Below, piece by piece: positions 1 through 10,178 of a stretch of DNA of 64,000 bases. This DNA is from Gari tellinella (lineage: Eukaryota > Mollusca > Bivalvia > Cardiida > Psammobiidae). The notes beneath the pieces are model-generated. The model was not told where the DNA came from. It was given only the letters and a program-made list of their open reading frames with translations, and searched no databases. Position 1 is the stretch's first letter. The number at the start of each line of letters is the position of its first letter. Position numbers and translations under genes: made by a program. The DNA lies in assembly GCA_922989275.2 (NCBI GenBank), contig OV277864.1, positions 49,909,550-49,973,549 on the forward strand. The letters run 5' to 3'.

Positions 1-289
1 TTTGATAAAGAACCCAAGTGAAATTAGTACACCTCAATCTGGTATATCATGCAGCTTAGCCATGAATCTATAGATGACTTGAAAAGACTGTGTTACCCTT
101 TCCCAATTAGGCACCAGGGGGGGTTGCTTAAAGCAGCATTCCTGTGGGAGTTTTCTGTTTACCTGATACCCTGCATTAAGTGGTTACTGTGCATAAACAC
201 AATCCTTGGAAGAAAGTGTCCTAAGATGGGTTCTTTGACAAATGAGTAAAAGCATCAAATGCAATTCTGTGATGGCTAGGGGTTGATAT

Positions 290-523
290 TTAACCCACTA
301 CTCCATAAATAACCCTTTTTACGCCTTTAATTTATGCAACAAGTAAAGTAAACAGTTCCAATTTTTACAGTCTTGAATAAGCAGGATCAGAAATGTTTTC
401 TTTATTCTAACAAATGTAAGCTTCAAGCAGGTTGAAAGTAAAGGCGCATTCTGCTTTACTATCAACCTGCTTGCAGTGGTCACCTGTTTTCAAAACTAGA
501 AACAGGCAATGGGGTACTGGGTT
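290..523. mobile_element. Family A hairpin MITE
   Basis: Starts TTAACCCACTACTCCATA and ends near GGGGTACTGGGTT. The centre is an inverted repeat built on AGCAGGTTGAAAGTAAAG. It lies in the CERT1 intron at the left edge. The preceding 289 bases show no exon or recognisable repeat. Confidence 0.75.
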
Positions 524-526
524 CAG

Positions 527-803
527 CCATCACTCCATAATATTAATAAGCCTTTTTGACTATAACTAAAGTTTTGTTTGTTATAGCGTAACCCCTATTG
601 ACAGGGCCCGCAAATTTTGCTTATGACTGAGACACATATAGATGTGCACAATACATCTGGAATCCTTTCTCTTATTGTGGGGCAAAGAGATGCCTTCTAT
701 GACCATTCGCTGGCAGCTTAAGACTGTATAAAGTGAAACTATTTTCTTCAGTGGAGGAAAAAATTAAAGGTGTTAAATATATATCTAAAGGGTAATGGGT
801 TAA
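527..803. mobile_element. Family A remnant, interrupted
   Basis: A family A start (CCATCACTCCATAATA) at 527 and a family A end (AAAGGGTAATGGGTTAA) at 803, with the usual subterminal block ACTGTATAAAGTGAAACT at about 725. The hairpin core is missing; about 150 bases of unrelated sequence lie between. Confidence 0.5.
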
Positions 804-834
804 CTTGTTAAAAACCCAACAGTATGTTACTTAC

Positions 835-967
835 GTTCATTCATTGCACCATGAGCCACTGCAGAGGCACAGCTATCAAAGTAGCTCTGCAGTGTTTCTA
901 TTTGTCGACACAGAATGTCCCTGAATGTCTCCATCTCCATCAGCTTCTCTCGCAGACCTCGACCTCG
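835..967 (-). CDS. CERT1: CERT1 coding exon 3
   Basis: 133 nt, entering in phase 0 after a TTTTCTGTAG acceptor and leaving in phase 1 at a GTAAGT donor (834-829). It encodes [20 protein letters not shown] and continues through [16 protein letters not shown] to AMNE. It is too short for ordinary ORF calling and was found by homology to the CERT segment after the SR motif. Confidence 0.92.
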
Positions 968-3900
968 CTACAGAAAATATAAAACAACAGCTATAGATTC
1001 AGGTTTAAACATTTACATCATAGCAAGAAGTGCAATTTGCCTACCGGTATATCTAATTGGGTTTTTTTTTCAGACAGAATATTAATAAAAAAAAAGATGA
1101 AAGTAAAGTAGAAAAGCTCCTCCAATTTGATTTCCTCTTACTTTAAGCTGAATCCTTAACTCAACACCATTAATTGAATATCAATTTGTTGTATATAAAT
1201 TTAGAAGAAGGTAAGGGCAGAGAAAGGCAGATAAAGGGAAGGAGGACAAACTCTAGGAAGTATAGCAAATTTAAATATAAAAGTTTCGGAAAGTCCATTT
1301 ATACTCCTTTAACTGCCTTTAAAAAGCTATAAGGCTTTTTGTCTATAAAAAAAAGTATGCCAGACAGTAAACTGAGCTGTAAAACGTTTCACTGTCAAAA
1401 CAAACAATTTGACAAGTTGTTGGCACTCGAAGGGAGGCAAAAGGGAGGCTCCTGCTAAATTGCACTAGCTAAAACACTATTGAGCTTATGTGGAGGAAAG
1501 GTTTAGTCTATGTACAATCCATAAGAGCAATGCCTATAAGTGCATCACATTGTTGCAAAGGGTGATGTTGAAAGAACAACCCTTACCCCTTCTAGAAAAC
1601 GTCTTACCCTATTTTTGTTTATTGATATGTTTTTTACTAGAAGGTGATATATAACCTAGTTTAAATTAAATTAATCTAAACAGAACTTTGTAATTGTCAT
1701 GCATGATTGCTCAAGCATATTTAAACAATCTAAGATCAACTTAACATGTAATGGCTGCATGTGGGTTAACCCATTACCCTATAGAAAAGCCTTTTACACT
1801 TTTAATTTATTCCTTTAAGTACTGAATAAAATAGTTCCACTTTATAGTCATGAACATGCATCGTAAGAAATATTTTCTAAATCTTAGCAGACACTTACAT
1901 AAAGCAGGCTAAAAGTAAAGCAGAATGTGCCTTAAGGCACATACTGCTTTGATTTCAGCCTGCTTTAAGCTACCATCTGCTACCATATAGAAAATATATC
2001 TTATAGTGCATATGCATGACTGTATAATTTACTTTTTTTTTCAGTAGAAGAATTAGTTAAAGGCGTAAAAAGGTATATTTTCACCTGTCTTCAAAACTAG
2101 ATACAGGTAATGGGTTAATTCTCTGAAAGCTGTAAATTATACTGACATTCAACTCACCTTGAAAGAGGATGAGGATGCGGTAGACATACTGGTTCCTGAT
2201 GTTAGAGATAACATGGACCCATGTCGTCTTAAACTGCTTTCGCTCCCATAGCCAGACTCCGCCTGTCTCAGAGCATCGATGGAATCCATCCATTCATGTC
2301 TCTCTTCTGGTTTTTCGGATCTTAGGTACCACACAGAATCATTCACTGCTACATCAAATCTGCAGTCATCAAACTGGTGGGGCTGAGAATAATAAGAGTA
2401 TAGAAATTAGTACAAGGTAAACATGCCGTAAATAGAATAAGATAGTAAAATGTGAAAATTGTTTAATTTAAGTGAAGAAAAGGATTTAAAGGCCTATTTC
2501 TGGCTCAGCAGGATGTCGATTGGATTGTATATTGTGGTAGGGTCACACAACAGGCTTGATATACAACTGTTACATCATATTACCCAGAGGCACCTAGGGC
2601 ATCATGGTCTATGGTACTAGGTATTAATACAGGTAGATAACGGATCTAGCTGATCCATTTCAACACTGTGATAGTGTTGCATACATATAAAGATAAGAAT
2701 AGGCCTTCACAAAAAACCCAAAGGTTTGCATTTAGATCATTTCCTTTAATTGTCAAATTATCAAGTTATGAAACCTTTTTCTACACTTTCTAACATCTGT
2801 ATTTTGTCAACTAATAACTGTCGTATAAGTTATATGTATGCAAATTTTTCTAGAAGATTAACCCTTTAAAATGCATTGTTTGAATACAGGTGACCACTTA
2901 AAGCAGGTTGAATGTAGAGCAAATGTGCTTCACTTTCAGTCTGCTTTAAGCAACCGTCTGCTAGGATAAATACTATATTTCGTAAAGTACTTATTCAGAG
3001 TTATATAAATATTTAGACCATGTTTGCAGAGGATTAATTCTTTGTTTGAATACAAGTGACCACTTAAAGCAGGTTGAAAGTAGAGCAAATGTGTTTTTAT
3101 GGAGAAATGGGTTAAATCACAAGAAAATGCCAAGAAAGTAAAGCGTTTTTCTTTACTTATCATATAGTTAAAATGGACTAGACTTTACGAGAAACTGGAA
3201 TTGTTATTAAAAAGATTCATGCTGATCAAACATATCAAATATTTTGCTAATAACTTAGTTTTCAGTAATCAGGGTATAAATCTATTTGTCCTAAAGTCAT
3301 TAGTATGGCCCCAGCTCATGTGCTTTGTAACTGAGAATTTGATCTGGATCTATGCAGTTTGCATTTTTTAAATGTAGTTTGAAAGTTGATGATTGTAAAT
3401 GTAATGTCATGACTTGCTTGGTATTATGCTTGATGTTATTTATTTAAGCTAGATTACTATCCCACTGTTTTGCTATGTAGTATAAGACCCAAAATTACAG
3501 AATAATAAAATAAAATAAATTTCATCAATTTTTAATCTACAGACAATATCACTGTGTGCTTAACCCTTACCCTGCGGTAATATCTTCTGCTTTTAAATTG
3601 TTGTCTGCAAACAATATTTAAAAAAAGTCTCAGCGATAACTGGTATACAGTTTGGATACAGATCAGATGCGACATTATGCAGCATCAGATCTGGATCCAA
3701 ACTGTTTGAAAAAATAACAGTCAACTCACGATCCACAGCTTAAGGGTTAAATGCACAGCTATCATTAGCCCCTATATTGGTCTACGTCTATCAATTAGTA
3801 CCCTGCTGTGATAATTTGTTTGTAATAAACATACCCTGATAAGGGCGATCTAATCACCAAGTATCAAGCTGTGATTGGGGGGGGGCTGCTATGAAGGGCT

Positions 3901-6709
3901 TTGAATAGGTCTTTAAGGATACAAGAGGCCCATGGGCTATATTTCGCACACTTGAGAATAGCTGACAAAATGGATAGATTGATTTATGTCCTGAGGCAGG
4001 GTCATTTATTACCCCAGGGGCATAATTTGAACAATCTTGTTAGGAAACCTGTAGATGATGCCATTTGCCAAATACCTAAGCTCTGTGTACCGTATTAGGG
4101 TTTTGGACAAGAAGATTTTTTAAGTTTTCATTGAAAATCATTTTTAGCTAATGTGAAAGATGTGATCTTGATAATTATGCAACGGACAGGAAAACAATTA
4201 CTGGTAAAGGACATCTAGAAGTGTCACCATACCAAACCTCAAAGCTCTGGCCATAATAATTTCAGGAGATGTTTGTCAATTTCACTCAATGTAACTCATT
4301 GTAAAACTGAGATGCCCGGGCCTGGGCCAATTTTAACCCAAGAATTTGAAAAATCTTGATAGAGGACCTGTTAATGATGAATGCAATAATTTCTTTATGT
4401 GAAATCTCTTATATTTTATTACTACTGATTTGTATCCTGTTCATATTTTTTTTATTTAATTGTTATCTTTTAAAAGAAAAGTATATTTAAGCAGTAAGTT
4501 TTTTTGTGTCGTATTTAGGTCCAGCTCATATTATAGCTTGATTTTTCTGGACTAAAATGGTACTGGAGACAGTAGAGAGTGTTAGTAAGCTGCAGTTTTC
4601 ACCTCTTTTAGTTGTTTTCAAGTTTTCTTTATTATACTGGCGAATATTCAGTTCTTGAACAGGGCTCCAGATAATTTTGCTTCTAATCAGTACAGTACTG
4701 ATCAATTTTGAAAACAATCAGTCCCCAGATATTTTAATCAGTACACATGGATTTGCAATTCATCGGCAGATCGCGGGTTAAATGGCCAACTTTAGAAGAA
4801 AGGAAAAATAATGCCTCAGTAATTATGCTATACAAAGTTTGAAATAACCTAATAGTTGTAGACCATAAACACCTACATCCATCCAGAAATCTCAACTTTG
4901 TCATACCCTTCTCTACTAGGACACAGTATCACTCAAACTCATGAATTCTTTCCACATACCATCAGACTTTGGAATAAACTACCACACAGCACTAAGGCCA
5001 GTGACAGTCTCACAAGCTTCACTGCCAGCCTCAGATCTCACAACCCCTAACTGCATAAGTTGTTTTAAACTTGTTTAACCTCTGTTTATAATTGATATTT
5101 CAGCTCTGCATTCATGATTGTTTATGATTATGTTTACTATTTAACACTGTCCCCGACCTCCCTGTCATTGTCAGAAATTGACAGTAGGGAGTAATAAAGT
5201 AGAGGTAGAAGATAAAATGTTAGATTCTTAAAAATCGTAATTTACCTACATGTATGTAAATAGTATCTAACATTTTAGCCGCTTATGCGGGTTTTTTCTC
5301 CGCCGATGAAACAACGTTCGAATTAATATTGTTCAACAAACTACCACCAGTTTCTTTGTTGTTGTTTCTGCTAAGGTTTATAGTCCCGCATAAGCTTTAT
5401 CAGATGCGTCATCCCATTGTCTCAGGATTGGGACAGCTGGTCAGCATCATGCCTTTTATTTAGTGGACTTTGATTTTTAAAAGTCTACGACACCCGGTAT
5501 TCCCAGGCGGTCACCCATCCAAGTACTAACCAGGCTCGACGTTGCTTAACTTCGGTGATCGGACGAGAACCGGTGTTTTCAACTGTAATGGCCGTAGACA
5601 CCACTGGTTTCATTAGGTGTTACTTCCTTTTAAATTAGATAGCTGACAACCGACGGTGTTCAACTTTCTATCGTTTTTCTGACTCTTCCATGCTAAGATT
5701 GACATTTTGTTGCGAGGTTTTCAACCAACACTTTTCGGAGAACTTAGATTTTATCGTCCATTTATCAATGCTGCAGATATAGATGTATATGCAAGTGCGT
5801 AGTAACGTCCCTTTGCTAACGGTGCGCCAAGTAAAAAATTACCATACAGTAAAACGAAGCTTCATTACGAAACCGCAAATCAATAAAATTTGACATGTCG
5901 CGGTTGACTATTTGCAAATATCGGTATGACAAAAACTCGGCTTTTGAATTGATAGACGCGTGCTCGAGAATTTCTCGCGTACACAGTACTTCAATATTTT
6001 GAAATTAACACTTACACGGTAAAAAAATTCACGTATTTCACTGAGTACTAGGGCTTATCTGGAGCCCTGCTTGAACATGTGAATATGAAATTATGATACA
6101 TATTCACCAAAATCAGAATATTCGGTTCTACGAATATTCGAGTGTATCGATACAGCCCTAATAGGAGTAGATGTCATTTGAAGTAAATGCTAACGACACA
6201 CAACGGATGACGCACGACGGCAGACAACGGACACAGGGTGATCACAATAGCTCATCTTGAACCTTCGGTACAGTACCCGTTTCAGTCCAACGCCAACATT
6301 AATCAGTTTATTCAGTATTCATTTTGAATTACATTTGACTGTTGCAGTTCTGGCTTTAATTCTTGATTCTACATTGTCAATTAAGTTCTGCATGGCAGGC
6401 CAGAACATGAAACCAAAAGTCCAGTTGGTGTAAAAAGCTAGAATTCTAAGTTTTTCTTTGACATGGCTAGGTACGTACCGTTACAGATGCCTTTGCAAGA
6501 CTAACTGCACCTCTACATCCAAACGCAAGATCATTCTCCGATTTGAAGTAACTCAATGTTCCATCTTTCAACACGATATATCTGTCTTGCCAACCATGTA
6601 AATAATTCGTCCATTTGCTAAGAACACCCTTCTTTTCGTACACTCCAACATCTTCTTCTGATTCATCCTCGTCGTCTGTGATGCTCAGAGCATCCACTTT
6701 GTCCTCCAT
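835..6709 (-). CDS. CERT1: Ceramide transfer protein (CERT/COL4A3BP), 5' three exons, partial
   Basis: CERT carries ceramide from ER to trans-Golgi. Three exons, joined in phase, give residues 1 to about 197. An acidic N-terminus (residues 1-25) precedes a PH domain (about 26-117) containing the family motif [16 protein letters not shown], then [17 protein letters not shown], which in the family binds PtdIns4P at the Golgi. Next is the serine-rich stretch [14 protein letters not shown] and a Ser-rich run, then [20 protein letters not shown] and [12 protein letters not shown], matching the vertebrate segment after the SR motif. In human CERT the Ser after RRHG is the regulatory phosphosite; here it is Ser133. 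The FFAT motif and START domain are absent and must lie left of base 1. Start chosen at the only Met ahead of the acidic leader. Intron 1 is 4.1 kb and carries a 5S-bearing transposon. Family identity is very strong. Confidence 0.95.
968..1765. other. CERT1 intron 2, no recognised feature
   Basis: AT-rich intron sequence with short poly-A/poly-T runs. I see no exon, hairpin or repeat family that I can name. Confidence 0.5.
1766..2118. mobile_element. Family A hairpin MITE, full length
   Basis: TTAACCCATTACCCTATAG at the left end and GGTAATGGGTTAA at the right; core inverted repeat AGCAGGCTAAAAGTAAAGC / TTGATTTCAGCCTGCTTT around 1905-1970. It lies in CERT1 intron 2, 40 bp beyond the exon 2 donor. 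Confidence 0.85.
2158..2382 (-). CDS. CERT1: CERT1 coding exon 2
   Basis: 225 nt (75 codons), phase 0 to 0, between a CTCAG acceptor and a GTGAGT donor (2157-2152). It encodes the second half of the PH domain ([18 protein letters not shown]) and the serine-rich motif with RRHGS, residues 78-152. Confidence 0.95.
2383..2858. other. CERT1 intron 1, first part, nothing recognised
   Basis: AT-rich intron DNA without a visible repeat family or ORF of interest. Confidence 0.4.
2859..3116. mobile_element. Family A, two partial copies
   Basis: TTAACCCTTTAAAATG at the left and GGAGAAATGGGTTAA at the right, but the block GAATACARGTGACCACTTAAAGCAGG occurs twice (about 2884 and 3049). This looks like one copy with an internal duplication, or two overlapping insertions. 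Confidence 0.6.
3560..3750. mobile_element. Family C hairpin MITE
   Basis: TTAACCCTTACCCTGCG to CTTAAGGGTTAA with a palindromic core (ACAGTTTGGATACAGATCAG and its complement) at about 3649-3711. It lies in CERT1 intron 1. Confidence 0.75.
3925..4390. repeat. Probable old dispersed repeat
   Basis: A block starting ACAAGAGGCCCATGGGC with a decayed, non-coding interior. I recall similar openings in interspersed repeats of molluscs, but no second copy occurs in this window, so the call is weak. Confidence 0.25.
4860..5215 (+). mobile_element. LINE (CR1/jockey-like) 3' fragment
   Basis: With frame repairs it reads [13 protein letters not shown] and then SLTSFTASL, the usual C-terminal tail of CR1/jockey-type reverse transcriptase ORFs, where a conserved FFPRTI.WN.LP block is followed by SL..F...L. 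The frame is broken, so this is a dead 5'-truncated copy. It lies inside the larger element at 4660-6069. Confidence 0.6.
5483..5599 (-). rRNA. 5S ribosomal RNA gene
   Basis: On the minus strand it begins GTCTACGGCC (5599) and ends GGGTGTCGTAGAC (5483); the first and last seven bases pair as helix I. Internal landmarks are GAAAACACCGGTTCTCGTCC, CGAAGTTAAGCAACGTCGAG (A-box region), TTAGTACTTGGATGGGTGAC (C-box region) and CCGCCTGGGAATACCGGGTG. A TTTT RNA polymerase III terminator follows at once (5482-5479). It is 117 nt against the usual 119-120; one or two bases seem missing near GCCATTACAG. It is a solitary copy, not a tandem cluster, and sits within a transposon in an intron. Whether it is transcribed is unknown. 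Confidence 0.9.
6070..6478. other. CERT1 intron 1, near exon 1, nothing recognised
   Basis: Intron DNA between the transposon and the exon 1 donor; I see no named repeat. Confidence 0.4.
6479..6709 (-). CDS. CERT1: CERT1 coding exon 1
   Basis: 231 nt, 77 codons, phase 0 at the GTACGT donor (6478-6473). It encodes the Met start, an acidic leader ([11 protein letters not shown]) and the first half of the PH domain with [20 protein letters not shown] and [13 protein letters not shown]. Reading on past the donor gives VRT and then a stop, which supports the splice call. Confidence 0.95.
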
Positions 6710-7020
6710 CTTCCTATTGTTATTGTCTGGCTTTAATCGTTTCTACACATCTCGTGGTTCAGAAAAAAATAGCGACTGCTAAAAGAAGGTGTTTCCCTGT
6801 CAAATCCGTCGGCTATTCGTGATTCATTGAGTGCCGGAAGTTACAATACAGCGACATCTATGATCGTAATAGTTTCAATGACGAATACGTACTAGTGAAA
6901 TATCACGGACCGGCTTGCAATTTATTTTTTTTATTTTTTTCACTTTGAAGTTTTTTTTGTTGAAAGGACAACATAAACTCTTATTGTTAACTCATTAATA
7001 TTTTTATATTTTTTTTAAAT
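6710..7020 (-). promoter_or_regulatory. CERT1 5' UTR and presumed promoter region
   Basis: This is the 300 bases upstream of the CERT1 start codon. It has more CG dinucleotides (CGACGG..., CCGTCGG, GACGAATACG) than the AT-rich surroundings. No TATA box is evident. The call rests on position only. Confidence 0.35.
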
Positions 7021-7099
7021 TCCAGTTTTTGTGCAAATGATGAATCATGACTGCTTTAATAATCATGAATGCAGGAGCGGATCAGGATTTGCAGATGGG

Positions 7100-7210
7100 A
7101 GCGTCAGTCAAGAGCAGACCTGGATGGAGTGGGCTGAAAGAAATGCAGAATTTTCCTAAAAGTATTCTGCCTTACCTACAGTCTGCTTTTAGCAGCCATC
7201 TGTCTTCAAC
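7100..7210. repeat. Degenerate family A hairpin core
   Basis: TGCAGAATTTTCC...TTCTGCCTTACCTACAGTCTGC with a following AGCAGCCATCTGTC resembles the family A core with many changes. Confidence 0.35.
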
Positions 7211-7224
7211 AGTGAAAATTTATG

Positions 7225-7515
7225 CACTCGGTTGCCCTGTCCATACCCCAAAGCCTTTTTCTAAATTTGAAGGCCTGGTGACCACACTATAAGCAGATTG
7301 AAAGTAAAGCACAATGTGCCTTAAGACACTTTCTGCTATATTTTCAGGCAGCGCTTTAAGCCACCATCTGCTAGGATATAGAATTTCTTTTGGTACATGT
7401 GTATGACCATATAAAATTATCCAAGAACTATTTTCTTCTTTCTTCAGTGGAGGTATATTATTTACTATAATCGAATGTGCTAAAAATTAAGCGTTAAAAG
7501 GGGGAAAGGGTTAAG
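7225..7515. mobile_element. Family A hairpin MITE, diverged
   Basis: The core is AAGCAGATTGAAAGTAAAGC with TTCAGGCAGCGCTTTAAG. The A-type subterminal block CTTTCTTCAGTGGAGG is present and the end is GGGAAAGGGTTAAG. Confidence 0.6.
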
Positions 7516-7574
7516 TGTTACCCTAAAATGCAAAAACTGTTTAAAGACTTTTCCTCAGTCCATTGATGGACTAC

Positions 7575-7596
7575 CCCCCCCCCCCCCCCCCCCCCC
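7575..7596. repeat. Poly-C run
   Basis: An uninterrupted run of about 22 C. Such runs are unstable and prone to assembly error. Confidence 0.9.
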
Positions 7597-8002
7597 AATT
7601 GTTCTTGATAGGGGAGAAAAAGCATGAAGCTAATATTGCTGCAAGCGGGTATACCAGATATTATACCTCATGCTCTATAGTGCTTTTCAATGGTTATTTC
7701 TAACCAAACTATCAAATATAAAGGTCGGGTCTCACATAAGACGCTTCAATGGTTCAATATAATGCACAAGACCCATGCTTTTTGCAAGGAAATTGTCTGG
7801 CAATGCGTTATGACCAAAAGGTCGTCAGCAGATGTCTTTAAAGCTTAGCTCAAACACTGTGCTTCAAATATATTTAGTCTGATCTGGTTTTCCAGTTTTC
7901 CATGTGCCCTTTTATTAGAACTGGCACTTAAAAATTTAAAATTAATCGCTTCTTAATAGAGTATCCATTTTTTAACAAGTTTGACTGTTTATATGATCCA
8001 AA

Positions 8003-8233
8003 CTTGACTCTTTGCATGCTGGGTAAGTTTTTCATCTGCAACGATAATTATAGTCTGCTGCTGTTCTGAAAATAGAATTTTTCTAAATTTAGTTTCAAAA
8101 CAGGATCAGAGTGTCAAACAGTTTGGAGCCTGATGAGACGCCGCATTAAGCGGCGTCTCATCTGGATCCAAACTGTTTGCAAAGGTAATCACTGTGGCAC
8201 ATACACCCGCCATTTAGCATTCATGCAGAGTTA
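8003..8233. mobile_element. Family C hairpin MITE
   Basis: The core GTTTGGAGCCTGATGAGACG plus CCGCATTAAGCGG palindrome runs from about 8118 to 8182. The left subterminal part (TGCATGCTGGGTAAG, CTGCTGTTCTGAAAATAG) is shared with the copies at 43028 and 43288. The right end is GCAGAGTTAA. Confidence 0.75.
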
Positions 8234-8356
8234 AATTTCCCCCAGTTCGAAGATCATTCTCTGAACATTAGTCTGGCAAACAAATAATACCAAGGCAGTG
8301 TAGAGATTAAAGGTCATAGAACTAACTCTTGACATTTTGGCTGATAAGCTGATAAC

Positions 8357-8531
8357 ACAGTAACATCTTTCTATTACAACCACTAAAGCGAAGGCCAATT
8401 GATTGTTAATAGACAGGTGACTGCTTAAAGCAAGATGACAGTCAAACAGAAAGCTCCTTTAAGCAGACACCTGTCTTAAACACCTAAATAGTTCACCCAA
8501 TTTAGTAGTCGTAATAGAGAGGTTTTACTGT
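8357..8531. mobile_element. Family B pogo-like MITE
   Basis: Ends ACAGTAACATCTTTCTATTA and TAATAGAGAGGTTTTACTGT. The core GACAGGTGACTGCTTAAAGC runs to GACACCTGTC, with one arm shortened. Confidence 0.75.
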
Positions 8532-8711
8532 ACTTATCCTGGGTTGCTAACCGAAAGTGAAGTGACCTTTACTGCCTCAGATAATCGGACTGTGAATCAG
8601 GCTACTTCAAAAATTGTTTTGGTGTTTATGAAGGACAGTTAGGATGTTTACTGAGACCTATTACAGACCTACCGTAATTGTGTTGGCCAAATTGTTGTAA
8701 ATGACAGATAC

Positions 8712-8921
8712 AGGGCTGCCATAAGTTGATAATAAAAATCCTAAGATTTCAAATTTTCAATTTTTCAGACGCAATTTTACTAATTGTACCTTTACCCCAT
8801 AGTCTGTTTCTTGTTTTGAAGACACATGACTGTTTAAAACAGGTTGAAAGTATTTAGCAGAATGCGCTTTAAGGATAGAAATCCGAAGACTTAGGAAAAA
8901 TCCGGAGAAATGGCAGCCCTG
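8712..8921. mobile_element. Family G shell with family A hairpin inside
   Basis: The outer arms AGGGCTGCCATAAGTTG and TGGCAGCCCTG, with AATCCTAAGATTT / GACTTAGGAAAAATCC, enclose a truncated family A unit (CTTTACCCCATAGTCTG, AACAGGTTGAAAGTA). It is closely related to 47938-48192. Confidence 0.7.
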
Positions 8922-9301
8922 CAGATATAAACTGCAAAGCTATGGAACACACACTAAAACAGTTCATAAACATGTGTACAATGTACAGTAGAGAAAACAT
9001 TGATAATTAATTTTCATCTGAGTTACACACGATTTAGGGCCCGAGTTTTTATAAAGACAAATATCAGTCTAATATTGAAGTGGCCTCTTGAGTTGAGAAG
9101 GGAGACAATTCGAATTCCCTCATACCTAATTAATTCTGAGTAGCCTCCCTTGCTGTTAGCGGTCCATAAATATCTGGCAATTTAGTAGTGTTCTCTGCTT
9201 ATGGGCTTCCCATTTCCATTAATTGTACATTCCTTTGCTATTATGTTAATGTCTGCTTTAAAAAGTGCCACGTTAGGCGCCAAATGTAGCCGGGTGTTCT
9301 T
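8922..9301. other. Intergenic, nothing recognised
   Basis: Mixed-composition sequence between repeats; no ORF or repeat family seen. Confidence 0.4.
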
Positions 9302-9531
9302 ATAAAGAAACACTAGCTCCGACCTGGGTTTGAACTCGGGTCGCCAGGTTCGCAGTCATGCACTCTACCACGTCGCCATAAAGAAACACTAGCTCCGACC
9401 CGGGTTTGAACTCGGGTCGCCAGGTTCGCAGTCATGCACTCTACCACGTCGCCATAAAGAAACACTAGCTCCGACCCGGGTTTGAACTCGGGTCGCCAGG
9501 TTCGCAGTCATGCACTCTACCACGTTGCCAT
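9302..9531 (-). repeat. Three tandem 76 bp tRNA-like units
   Basis: The block TAAAGAAACACTAGCTCCGA ... CACGTCGCCA is repeated exactly three times with a 76 bp period (units start at about 9304, 9380 and 9456), differing by only a few bases. Read on the minus strand each unit resembles a tRNA. It has GGCGACGTGGTAGAGTGCAT (D-arm/A-box-like), a loop CTGCGAA that would place GCG as anticodon, and GAGTTCAAACCCGGGTCGGA (T-arm/B-box-like). The anticodon stem does not pair, so these are probably tRNA-derived repeats or pseudogenes rather than working tRNA-Arg genes. A single partial start occurs just before (GTAGCCGGGTGTTC). Confidence 0.7.
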
Positions 9532-10178
9532 AAAAGCGCGTTTGTACAGCGAGGCCGTACAAGTGATGATAAACCTACACACTGTGACATATACTTTATC
9601 AAAATAACTTTTACCAAACTAGCCGAAACAAGACTCAGGTGAACACTCTCGGTAGCAGGGAAGACTTTGGCCTCCGGTAACAGTTCTCAAGGTCTCCCTG
9701 TTACCTCAGGTCAGGGATTTGACTGTTCCCTCAGTACCTATGAAACAAATGTATACTCTCACTCTCTGTTGGATGTGAAACTTATATATTCCTCCCTGAG
9801 ACAGTTCTAGTTTCTATATTTCAATCTAGTTATTTGTTGAAAGATAAGTTATAAAAGGGGCATCATGTCTCAAAACTAATCTGGCAATACCTTTTAACCA
9901 ATCTGGTTACAGATACAAACAACTTAAACATAGTCATAAGATTCTTGTTTGACATTTTATTTTCTCTCATTATTATTATCTCAGTAATAACAAGGTTTCA
10001 GTACATCACTTCATTGACATTTGAATGCAAATACGTAACAATAAAACAAAACAGTACAGTGACTGCTTCAGTTTCTACCATAACAAAATACATGTACCAG
10101 GAACACTAGCTTTTACATGTATACATTACAACTGGACTTGACAACCATTATAAAAGTCTTGCTTTTAATTTGTTTTTA
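9532..10178. other. Intergenic, nothing recognised
   Basis: No ORF or repeat family identified; a locally palindromic GGTAACAG...CTGTTACC occurs near 9675-9705. Confidence 0.4.

Larger units (their letters stand above)
4660..6069. mobile_element. 1.4 kb hAT-like transposon with E-family ends, carrying a 5S rRNA gene
   Basis: The left end CAGGGCTCCAGATAA (4660) and right end TTATCTGGAGCCCTG (to 6069) are inverted and match the short family E elements. Six bases, CTTGAA, are directly repeated outside both ends (4654-4659 and 6070-6075), as expected of a target-site duplication. Between the ends lie a LINE 3' tail (about 4860-5215) and a 5S rRNA gene (5483-5599) but no transposase ORF. It sits in CERT1 intron 1. 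CAGGG termini are typical of hAT elements. Most hATs duplicate 8 bp, but lineages with 5-6 bp are known, so the superfamily is inference. Confidence 0.75.

Noticed and set aside
1..834. A further CERT1 exon near the left edge
   Set aside because: No match in any minus-strand frame to the CERT segment that should follow (DELQRDKV-like); the next exon must be outside the window.
5280..5396. CGCTTATGCGGG / CCCGCATAAGC inverted pair next to the 5S gene as a separate element
   Set aside because: Only 11-12 bases long with no flanking duplication; insufficient support.
9302..9531. Three functional tRNA-Arg(GCG) genes
   Set aside because: The anticodon stem does not pair and no terminator T-run follows each unit; annotated as tRNA-like repeats instead.
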